From CAINVV01 sp037137375 (lineage in GTDB: Bacteria > Bacteroidota > Bacteroidia > Bacteroidales > Prolixibacteraceae), in assembly GCA_037137375.1 (NCBI GenBank), contig JBAXKJ010000022.1:1-64000 (forward strand): a DNA stretch of 64,000 nucleotides. The letters run 5' to 3'. Both the position numbers and the translations under genes were made by a program. The notes below the pieces were generated by a model, which made no database searches, was not told the DNA's origin, and saw only the letters and a program-made list of their open reading frames with translations. Of the stretch, positions 53,656 through 60,829 are shown piece after piece. Each line of letters begins with the position of its first letter. The stretch's first letter is position 1.

Positions 53656-54870
53656 CTACGCTGAAATCTTATAGGCGATCAACACATTTCCATGACGAAC
53701 GTACAATATTCCTTTGTCAATGATCGGGTGCGCCCAGTGTTGTTCGGATCCAAGGGTGACTTTTGTCTTACTAAGCAACTTAAATTCGGCAGGATTGGCT
53801 TCGGCTAAAAATAATTCGCCTTTTTCTGAATATCCAATGAGCAGATTATTAGCTGCAATTGTGACGCCTTTTCCCATGACAGTTGAAGAATACTTCTTTT
53901 CCCCTGTCTTCCAGTCCAGACATTGCCAGCTGCGATCCGAATCTCCTGACCCATAAAGATATCCGTCCAATAATACGGCTCCTCCAATTCGACTGTCGAA
54001 ACTCTTGATGGTCCAATCCAGGGTGGCTGTAGAGCCATCAGGACTGATTTTATATTTCTCACCACCTTGACCATAGCCGCTGAAAACGAACAATCCACCA
54101 TCAGAATATATTGGAGTATTGGGATGCACAGACCATTGATTTGGATGCTCGAAACTCCATAAAAGTTTACCAATGGAAGCATCAATACCTAGAATATGGC
54201 TGGCAGTGTGAGTGACAAGTAATTGACGCTTAGGTAATTTAATCAATAGGGGAGTGCAATAAGCTGATAATTCGCCAAGACCGTAGCAATTCCAGATAGG
54301 CTCGCCAGTCATACGGTTAAGTGCAACCACATTATTCGTTTTGCCGCCTGGTGTGCAGAATAATTTATCTCCATCTAATAATAATGCCTCCGTAATTCCC
54401 CAGGTAATATTTGCACCATCCATTTGGGAGAATAATTCCTTTTCCCAGACAGGTTTTCCGGTTTTCAGATCAAGGCATACCAGTTTACCAATACCTGTGA
54501 TCAAATAAGCCAGATCACCGGCAATCGTCGGTGTTGAACGGCATCCGGGATAGCTCTCGACAAATTCCTTCCCATAAGCGAATCTTTGAAGTTCTTTGCC
54601 GTTGAGATCTAAAATAAAAAGCGTGGCTTGCCCTTCAAGCATTCCGGTAAGGTATATCTTATTATTTGCTATTGCAGGAGAAGAAAAACCCTGACCTAAA
54701 CCTGTAAAAGACCATAGAATTTGCGGTCCTTCCGCAGGCCAGGTTTTCAAAAGCTGATCAACCTTGTAAATTCCTGAGGAGTTTTCTCCTCTCCATTTAG
54801 TAAAACTTTGAGCCATTACGTTGAAGCTCAGGACTTCAAACACGACCAGAATGAGAATTATCTTTTTCAT
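53656..54870 (-). CDS. Secreted PQQ-like beta-propeller protein (404 aa), first gene of the run
   Basis: A signal peptide (ILILVVFEVLSFNVMAQ) precedes the FTKWRGENSSGIY opening and the IAN..IYLTGM blade start common to PQQ-like proteins of Planctomycetes and Bacteroidota. Blades include LVCLDLKTGKPVWEKE and VVALNRMTGEPIWNC. The protein should be free in the periplasm. Canonical PQQ and calcium ligands cannot be recognised by eye, so enzymatic activity is uncertain. The gene is preceded by a well-formed promoter and is divergent from the O-antigen ligase gene. Confidence 0.84.
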   Translation of the reverse strand: MKKIILILVVFEVLSFNVMAQSFTKWRGENSSGIYKVDQLLKTWPAEGPQILWSFTGLGQGFSSPAIANNKIYLTGMLEGQATLFILDLNGKELQRFAYGKEFVESYPGCRSTPTIAGDLAYLITGIGKLVCLDLKTGKPVWEKELFSQMDGANITWGITEALLLDGDKLFCTPGGKTNNVVALNRMTGEPIWNCYGLGELSAYCTPLLIKLPKRQLLVTHTASHILGIDASIGKLLWSFEHPNQWSVHPNTPIYSDGGLFVFSGYGQGGEKYKISPDGSTATLDWTIKSFDSRIGGAVLLDGYLYGSGDSDRSWQCLDWKTGEKKYSSTVMGKGVTIAANNLLIGYSEKGELFLAEANPAEFKLLSKTKVTLGSEQHWAHPIIDKGILYVRHGNVLIAYKISA

Positions 54871-54903
54871 TTTTCTAGCGAAGATTATTTAAGTCATTTT
54901 TTA

Positions 54904-54935
54904 CAAATATAATCAATCAGAACTTTAAAAATCAA
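54904..54935 (-). promoter_or_regulatory. Promoter of the thirteen-gene redox/propeller operon
   Basis: On the minus strand TATATTTG (54911-54904) is an exact -7 element and TTG (54935-54933) lies 21 bases upstream as the -33 element. The ATG at 54870 is 34 bases downstream. No other convincing promoter is seen in the 18 kb that follow. Confidence 0.65.
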
Positions 54936-55008
54936 GCAGGATAAGATTTACATAAGCTTCACTTAAAACTCATGAAATTATCATTTACTTTACTTTTCAA
55001 TTGTTGAA

Positions 55009-56301
55009 ATGATGAAGAAAGAATCCATTTTGTCCAACATAAGTTTATATTTGATTCTGTTATTCTCATTTTCATTTTCTGTATTCCCTAAGGCACTGCC
55101 CATTATAATTGCTCTATTCACTTTTTTGGCCATAATTCGTTTTATTGTCGGTCCAAAAGAAACGATTCAACCTGATGTACAGTTAATTCTCTTGATAGGA
55201 TTGTACCTTTTATATCTGACAGGAATACTCTGGTCGACCGACATCAAAGAGGGTAACGCTTCGCTGGAAACGATGTTTTCACTTTTTCTGTTTCCAATTC
55301 TGTTTATGATCAATCGCGAATTCTTCAAGACCAATCTTATACAAATACTTCTATTCTTTATTTTTGGTTGTCTCGTTTCTGTAATTGCTCATTTGACTGT
55401 AGCATTTTGGGAATCCACCTCATTCTTAAATCACGGAATTGTTTTTAACACCATCGATCCAAATTATGCGTCATGGGATTATGGGGGGAGTCACTTCAGG
55501 TATACAAACCTTTCACCTTATTTGCATCCATCATATTATTCTGCTTATCTAATCCTTGCAGCCATCGCAAGCGTATTAATAATTAGATATAAAGCTTTGT
55601 CTGATAAATATTTGATTGGAATCCTGAAGTTTTCGGTTCCAATATTTCTGATCATGATTTATCTTTTGTCTTCTAAGGCTGGAATTTTTTGTGCGGTATT
55701 GGTGATCGTATTTTATTCAGTTTTCCTAATCAGGGAAAACAAACAAATGATACATAAAATAATTATTGTACTCTCCTGCCTGGCAATTGTCATAACCGCA
55801 TTGCAAAATTCGCGATTTAATACCTTGAAAGAGGCAATTAGAAATCCTCATATTGTGAATGATTATAAGGCAACAGGAAGTGTGATCTCAAGAATACATA
55901 TCTGGAAAGCTGCTATTGAAGTCATCTCAGGTAATTTTTTCCTTGGAGTAGGAACTGGTGATACCTCGATAGCACTGGATAAAAAATATGAAATATATCA
56001 ATATAAGGAACCGCTCCGTGTAAGTGCTCACGCGCATAACCAATTTTTGGAAGTATTTGTTTGTTTGGGTATTATCGGATTTTTACTGTTGTTGACAGTA
56101 TTTATATATCCTGTCATTCAATCAATAAGGCAAAAAAACATCATTTTCTTGCTTTTTATTTTTATTATCTTCTTCAATTATCTGTTTGAATCAATGCTAA
56201 ACAGAATGTCGGGTTCCATCTTTTTCAGCTTCTTTTACTGTTTGTTGAGCATCACCAACCTAAATGGCAAGGAGCCATCAAAAATCAAGAAGGATAAATA
56301 G
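55009..56301 (+). CDS. O-antigen ligase / polymerase-like membrane protein
   Basis: This 430-residue protein has about 11-12 hydrophobic segments and a large extracytoplasmic loop between them (about 140-175, with NYASWDYGGSHFRYTNLS). The Wzy_C-type core is FFLGVGTGDTS, followed by SAHAHNQFLEVFVCLGIIGF. WaaL ligases attach O-antigen to lipid A core, and Wzy proteins polymerise repeat units. The two cannot be told apart here. The gene stands alone on the plus strand between the redox operon and the convergent HPt gene. It is AT-richer than the housekeeping genes, as polysaccharide genes often are. Confidence 0.82.
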   Translation: MMKKESILSNISLYLILLFSFSFSVFPKALPIIIALFTFLAIIRFIVGPKETIQPDVQLILLIGLYLLYLTGILWSTDIKEGNASLETMFSLFLFPILFMINREFFKTNLIQILLFFIFGCLVSVIAHLTVAFWESTSFLNHGIVFNTIDPNYASWDYGGSHFRYTNLSPYLHPSYYSAYLILAAIASVLIIRYKALSDKYLIGILKFSVPIFLIMIYLLSSKAGIFCAVLVIVFYSVFLIRENKQMIHKIIIVLSCLAIVITALQNSRFNTLKEAIRNPHIVNDYKATGSVISRIHIWKAAIEVISGNFFLGVGTGDTSIALDKKYEIYQYKEPLRVSAHAHNQFLEVFVCLGIIGFLLLLTVFIYPVIQSIRQKNIIFLLFIFIIFFNYLFESMLNRMSGSIFFSFFYCLLSITNLNGKEPSKIKKDK

Positions 56302-56310
56302 AGAAAGAAA

Positions 56311-56652
56311 TTATTTTAGCAGGTAATCCTGCAACTCCAAAATTAGTTCTGAAATCGAAAACTTAAGTTCAGAGAATACCTCATCGATACCTTCAATAGA
56401 TTTCTGTTTGCCCATCATTTCAATTCTGGCGGCAAGTTCGTGAGGCCTTGGAGCCATAAAAACACCAACTACACTCTTCAGACTGTGAGCGTTAAAGGTG
56501 AGATTTTCAAAATCTCTGTCTGAAATGTTTTTCTCCAAAGTGACCAGTCTTTCATCAGCCTCATTAAAGAAATCGCCAATGACTTCAGTAACGATATCCT
56601 TATCGTAATATTGGAAATTTTCGTTGAATTGATCCCAGTCAATTGTTGCCAT
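56311..56652 (-). CDS. Stand-alone HPt (histidine phosphotransfer) protein
   Basis: This 113-residue protein is a four-helix HPt domain with the phospho-accepting His56 in FNAHSLKSVVG, preceded by DFENLTF and followed by ELAARIEMMGK. HPt proteins pass phosphate between response-regulator domains of hybrid sensor kinases and final regulators. No kinase or regulator gene lies in the window. It starts 8 bases after the UDP-xylose synthase gene, so both are probably on one mRNA. It converges on the ligase gene with 9 bases between. Confidence 0.87.
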   Translation of the reverse strand: MATIDWDQFNENFQYYDKDIVTEVIGDFFNEADERLVTLEKNISDRDFENLTFNAHSLKSVVGVFMAPRPHELAARIEMMGKQKSIEGIDEVFSELKFSISELILELQDYLLK

Positions 56653-56660
56653 ATTGTTAA

Positions 56661-57599
56661 CTATAAAGTGGTCGCAAAATAGTCAATTGTTTTAATAAGA
56701 CCTTCCCTGAGTTGAATTTTTGGCTCCCAATCAAGTTCTTTCTTGGCAAGTTCAATATTTGGTTGTCTCTGCATTGGATCATCAGAGGGTAACGGCATAC
56801 GAACGATCTTGGATTTTGAGTTGGTAAGTTCGATGACATGTTCGGCTAACTGCATGATAGTAAATTCGTTGGGATTACCAATATTAACGGGTCCGGTAAA
56901 ACTTTCGCTTGAAGCCATCATCCTGATCATTCCTTCCACAAGATCATCGACGTACTGAAAGCTTCTTGTCTGCTGTCCGTCTCCATAAATTGTAATATCC
57001 TTACCTTGAAGGGCCTGAACGATAAAATTGGAAACCACCCTTCCATCATTCGGATGCATGCGCGGACCATAAGTATTGAATATTCTGATGATCTTGATCC
57101 TGACATTGTTCTGCTTGTGATAATTGATAAACAGTGTTTCGGCCGACCGCTTTCCTTCATCATAGCACGACCGTTCTCCAATGGGATTGACATGTCCCCA
57201 GTAACTTTCAGTCTGGGGATGTACCTGAGGATCACCATATACTTCGCTTGTCGAGGCCTGTAATATTTTGGCTTTGATGCGTTTCGCCAAACCCAGCATA
57301 TTGATGGCCCCCATGACTGAAGTCTTAATAGTCTTGATCGCATTGTATTGATAATGAACCGGAGAGGCGGGACATGCCAGGTTATAGATTTCATCGACCT
57401 CTACGTAAAACGGATTTGTGACATCATGCCTGACCAACTCAAAAAAGGGGTTCTGGAGCAGATGAACTATATTTTGCTTCTGACCAGTGAAATAATTGTC
57501 GAGACATACCACATCATTTCCCTCATTAAGCAATCGTTCACACAAATGAGAACCAACAAATCCGGCACCTCCGGTGACTAAAATCTTTTTCCTGATCAT
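56661..57599 (-). CDS. UDP-glucuronate decarboxylase (UDP-xylose synthase)
   Basis: This 312-residue short-chain dehydrogenase has the NAD motif GGAGFVGSHL (10-19), the catalytic Thr/Ser in STSEVYGDP (about 117-123) and Tyr146-x3-Lys150 in CYDEGK. The text NLACPASPVHYQ, GERSCYDEGKR and FNTYGPRM is characteristic of UXS enzymes, which turn UDP-glucuronate into UDP-xylose in the cytosol. UDP-glucose 6-dehydrogenase, its substrate supplier, is encoded next upstream on the same strand. It is followed by the HPt gene. Confidence 0.93.
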   Translation of the reverse strand: MIRKKILVTGGAGFVGSHLCERLLNEGNDVVCLDNYFTGQKQNIVHLLQNPFFELVRHDVTNPFYVEVDEIYNLACPASPVHYQYNAIKTIKTSVMGAINMLGLAKRIKAKILQASTSEVYGDPQVHPQTESYWGHVNPIGERSCYDEGKRSAETLFINYHKQNNVRIKIIRIFNTYGPRMHPNDGRVVSNFIVQALQGKDITIYGDGQQTRSFQYVDDLVEGMIRMMASSESFTGPVNIGNPNEFTIMQLAEHVIELTNSKSKIVRMPLPSDDPMQRQPNIELAKKELDWEPKIQLREGLIKTIDYFATTL

Positions 57600-57620
57600 A
57601 ATAATATTATAATAAGTTCA

Positions 57621-57652
57621 GAACATTCACCATCCAAAGACAATGAATGTTC
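57621..57652. repeat. Inverted repeat in the UXS upstream spacer
   Basis: GAACATTCA (57621-57629) pairs with TGAATGTTC (57644-57652). The 14-base loop carries TGTCTTTG on the minus strand (57642-57635), one mismatch from a -7 element and 36 bases from the UXS start. It may be an operator flanking a promoter or a weak terminator of the dehydrogenase gene; no T-run follows. Confidence 0.4.
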
Positions 57653-57668
57653 CGAAACTTTAGGTTTA

Positions 57669-58994
57669 TTATAAATTCGTGTCAATCCCAATGCAGAAAT
57701 AATCGAACCCCTGACGTTTCATCTCAGCTAATTCGTAAATATTTCTTCCATCAAATATGACAGGACGGTTCAATAATTTCTTCACAATCTTGAAGTTCGG
57801 GAATTTGAATTCTGACCATTCAGTCACGAGCAACAAGCAATCGGCATCGATCAGGGCTTCATACTGATCTTCCGCATAAGTAATGGTGTCACCTAACTGG
57901 TGAGTGGCCTCCTTCATCGCTACCGGATCATAAGCCTTGACATGTGCCCCGGCTTCAAGCAATTTCTTGATAATTACCACGGATGGCGCTTCACGCATAT
58001 CATCAGTTTGTGGTTTAAAGGACAATCCCCACACAGCAATGTTTTTGTCTTTCAGATCTCCCTTGAAATAATTAAATACCTTCTGGAACAGAACTGATTT
58101 TTGATCTTGATTGACAGCTTCAACTGCCTTCAGGACTCGCAGATTATAACTATAATCTTCCCCCGTATGAATCAGTGCCTTCACATCTTTCGGGAAACAA
58201 GATCCGCCATAACCAATACCGGGATAGATGAACTTATTGCCGATTCTGGTATCAGATCCGATACCCTTTCTGACCATATTGATGTCTGCTCCAACTATTT
58301 CGCACAGATTAGCTATGTCGTTCATGAAACTAATCTTGGTAGCAAGCATTGCATTGGCAGCATATTTGGTCATTTCAGCAGATGTAATATCCATGAATAT
58401 GATTGGATGACCATTAAGGGTAAAAGGCTTATACAAGCTCTTCATTAATTCTTCGGCTCTTGCTGAATCCAGACCTACTACGATGCGATCAGGTTTTAGA
58501 AAGTCATCGATGGCGGCTCCCTCTTTCAGAAACTCAGGGTTCGAAGCTACATCGAATGGTATGGTAACATTTCTTTTGTTCAGTTCATCCTGAAGAGCTT
58601 TCTTGACTTTTTTAGCAGTTCCAACTGGTACTGTGCTCTTAGTGACGACAAGAAGATAATCCTTCATGTTTTTGCCACAATCTCTGGCAACACTTAATAC
58701 ATATTGAAGGTCAGCGCTTCCATCCTTATCCGGTGGCGTGCCTACGGCAATGAAAAGTACCTCACAATCTTCCAATGCCTCTGCAAGGGAGGTGGTAAAT
58801 TTTAACCTTCCTTTCTTCATGTTTCTCAGTACCATGTCTTCCAATCCGGGTTCATAAATTGGAAGAATACCCTGAATAAGATTGTCAATCTTTTTCTTGT
58901 CGATATCAACGCATGTGACTTCAATACCAACCTCTGCAAAACAGGTTCCCGTTACCAGGCCTACATATCCACTTCCGACAATCGCTAGTTTCAT
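57669..58994 (-). CDS. ugd: UDP-glucose 6-dehydrogenase
   Basis: This 441-residue enzyme has GSGYVGLVTGTCFAEVG at the N-terminus, the VGTPPDKDGSADL and STVPVGTAKKV motifs, NPEFLKEGAAIDDFLKPDR, and the catalytic Cys266 in GYGGSCFPKD. It oxidises UDP-glucose to UDP-glucuronate with two NAD. The order ugd-uxs on one strand points to a route from UDP-glucose to UDP-xylose and UDP-glucuronate for surface polysaccharide. A 74-base spacer with an inverted repeat divides the two genes. Confidence 0.96.
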   Translation of the reverse strand: MKLAIVGSGYVGLVTGTCFAEVGIEVTCVDIDKKKIDNLIQGILPIYEPGLEDMVLRNMKKGRLKFTTSLAEALEDCEVLFIAVGTPPDKDGSADLQYVLSVARDCGKNMKDYLLVVTKSTVPVGTAKKVKKALQDELNKRNVTIPFDVASNPEFLKEGAAIDDFLKPDRIVVGLDSARAEELMKSLYKPFTLNGHPIIFMDITSAEMTKYAANAMLATKISFMNDIANLCEIVGADINMVRKGIGSDTRIGNKFIYPGIGYGGSCFPKDVKALIHTGEDYSYNLRVLKAVEAVNQDQKSVLFQKVFNYFKGDLKDKNIAVWGLSFKPQTDDMREAPSVVIIKKLLEAGAHVKAYDPVAMKEATHQLGDTITYAEDQYEALIDADCLLLVTEWSEFKFPNFKIVKKLLNRPVIFDGRNIYELAEMKRQGFDYFCIGIDTNL

Positions 58995-59272
58995 TTATTT
59001 AGGAATTAGGAATTAAATATTTTATTTGACGCGGGTACATTTTATTATCCCGAAAATACCGGATAAAAATAAAGAAACAAGATGAATATTTATATATTGA
59101 AATTAACAAATATTCACATGCATATTTTTTTTCGCATCGGCAGGATTAAAAGGTGGTTTTTTTATGTAAATCCGGAAATTAATCAACAAATGTTAACTTA
59201 GCCATTAAAATCTAATATTTAGAATTCCGCGGATTAAAATAGAATTTGTATTCTTGTCAATAATTACTTTGA
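58995..59272. other. 278-base AT-rich intergenic region between divergent ugd and flippase genes
   Basis: This spacer must hold promoters for both directions. I find only imperfect -7 sites: minus-strand AATATTTG and AACATTTG, and plus-strand TTTATTTG, each one mismatch from consensus. No RNA gene, strong hairpin or small open frame with support is seen. Confidence 0.4.
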
Positions 59273-60631
59273 TTGAAAGCACTAATAAATAAATTAGTTC
59301 AAGAGGATAACTTCCTTTCATTGGCAGGCAATCTGACGATTGCTTTGTTTGGATTCACGGGATTCGCCCTCCTGGCAAGAAGCTTTCCGATGGAAGAATT
59401 TGGGAAATGGGTTTTGTTCATTTCCTCTTTTGCCTTTATTGAGATGTTCAGACTTGGTTTAACTAGTACCGCAATTGTCAGATATATATCCGGTGTCGAC
59501 TACGAAGAACGGGTTAAACTTTTAGGATCAAATGCGCTTATCGGCTTGTTAGCATCCCTACTATTTGGGATAATTCTCCTTATATGTTATTATTTTTTTT
59601 CAAATGCCATAAGTAATGCGGGTTACGCACTTTTTTTTATGTGGTATCCAATATTAGCCCTCGTCAATCTTCCCATGAACACGGCTGCTGTCATGATGCA
59701 AGCTGATCAGAAATTTGGAATTATATTATTGATAAGGCTAATGGAAAGCGGAAGCTTCTTTCTGGTTTTGGTCATCAATTCTTTATTCCTGAATATGACT
59801 CTTGTTCAGATTGTTTGGGCACTGATCATTATCAATTTTTTTACTTCCTTATTTTGTATCCTGAAAGGCTGGGATGGAATGAGATACATCTCAAAGGCAA
59901 CGAAACAATCAAATTTGACATTGCTTCACTTCGGAAAATATACGACTTTCACCATTATTGGGACTAATTTACTAAGAAGTTCGGACGCGTTTATCATAAG
60001 TTTGAGCCCACTTGGAACGGCAGCGGTAGCCTTGTACAGCATCCCTATGAAACTCACTGAACTGCAGCAAATACCTTTGAGAAGTTTTGCGGCAACTGCT
60101 TTTCCTAAAATGTCAAAAGCAAGTATTAAAGGACATGTTCAAGAGGTAAAGGAGCTTTTTTATACCTATTCAGGTGCAATCAGCTATTTGTTCATCTTCG
60201 CCAGCGTTTTTGTATTTATTTTTGCCGATGTTTTTGTTTTAGTTCTGGGTGGGAGACAATACCTTGGGATTGATCCGATAACAGGTTTCAATGCCACAAC
60301 CATAGTCAGGATATTTACTTTGTATGGATTACTTGTACCAATAGACAGAATGACCGGTATTTGCCTCGATAGCATCAATAGACCCGGTAAAAATTTTGTC
60401 AAAGTTCTTTGGATGGTGATTGCGAATATTATCGGTGATTTGATTGCAGTTTTTGTCTTCAAATCACTGGCATTGGTGGCAGTTGCTTCGATATTCTTTA
60501 CATTAATCGGAATCTGGATCGGCTTTCGTTTCCTGGACAAAGAATTGAATTTGGACATCAAGCAGATCCATTACCATGGAATATCGTTCTTTAAATCGAT
60601 GATAAGATTCCTAAAAAATCATAATAAATGA
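59273..60631 (+). CDS. Wzx-like polysaccharide flippase
   Basis: This 452-residue protein has about 12-13 hydrophobic helices and matches the polysaccharide biosynthesis/MATE-like exporter group. Recognisable parts are the early GNLTIALFGFTGFALLARSF block, SDAFIISLSPLGTAAVALYSIPMKL in the middle (cited as ISLSPLGTAAVALY) and DRMTGICLDSINRPGKNF near residue 365. Flippases turn lipid-linked repeat units across the inner membrane. The start is a TTG at 59273 because an in-frame stop lies just before it. The next in-frame ATG would remove the first helix. It is read toward the peptide synthetase. Confidence 0.82.
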   Translation: MKALINKLVQEDNFLSLAGNLTIALFGFTGFALLARSFPMEEFGKWVLFISSFAFIEMFRLGLTSTAIVRYISGVDYEERVKLLGSNALIGLLASLLFGIILLICYYFFSNAISNAGYALFFMWYPILALVNLPMNTAAVMMQADQKFGIILLIRLMESGSFFLVLVINSLFLNMTLVQIVWALIIINFFTSLFCILKGWDGMRYISKATKQSNLTLLHFGKYTTFTIIGTNLLRSSDAFIISLSPLGTAAVALYSIPMKLTELQQIPLRSFAATAFPKMSKASIKGHVQEVKELFYTYSGAISYLFIFASVFVFIFADVFVLVLGGRQYLGIDPITGFNATTIVRIFTLYGLLVPIDRMTGICLDSINRPGKNFVKVLWMVIANIIGDLIAVFVFKSLALVAVASIFFTLIGIWIGFRFLDKELNLDIKQIHYHGISFFKSMIRFLKNHNK

Positions 60632-60700
60632 CTCGAATTGTTCAGTAAACAGAAAAGGCCATTTTTTCAAATTCAAAACTGAGTTTACCTTTTTGGTTGA

Positions 60701-60729
60701 GAAAAAGCATATTTATACTGAGCTTTTTC
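60701..60729 (+). terminator. Possible weak terminator after the flippase
   Basis: GAAAAAGC (60701-60708) pairs with GCTTTTTC (60722-60729) across 13 bases. The stem is AT-rich with few G-C pairs and the T-run is inside it, so function is doubtful. The rest of the 198-base gap before the synthetase shows nothing clear. Confidence 0.3.
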
Positions 60730-60829
60730 ATGGTTTCATGGGAAAAAGTCGATACAAAAAAGAGTTAACATTGTTATTATTCTTTCGTTAAAAGATATTA
60801 AATGAAGGACAATAGAATTTTTCTGTTTG

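Noticed and set aside
42162..54870. True quinoprotein or c-type cytochrome dehydrogenase complex
   Set aside because: No CxxCH haem motif occurs in any of the propellers or their partners, and the canonical PQQ ligand set could not be recognised.
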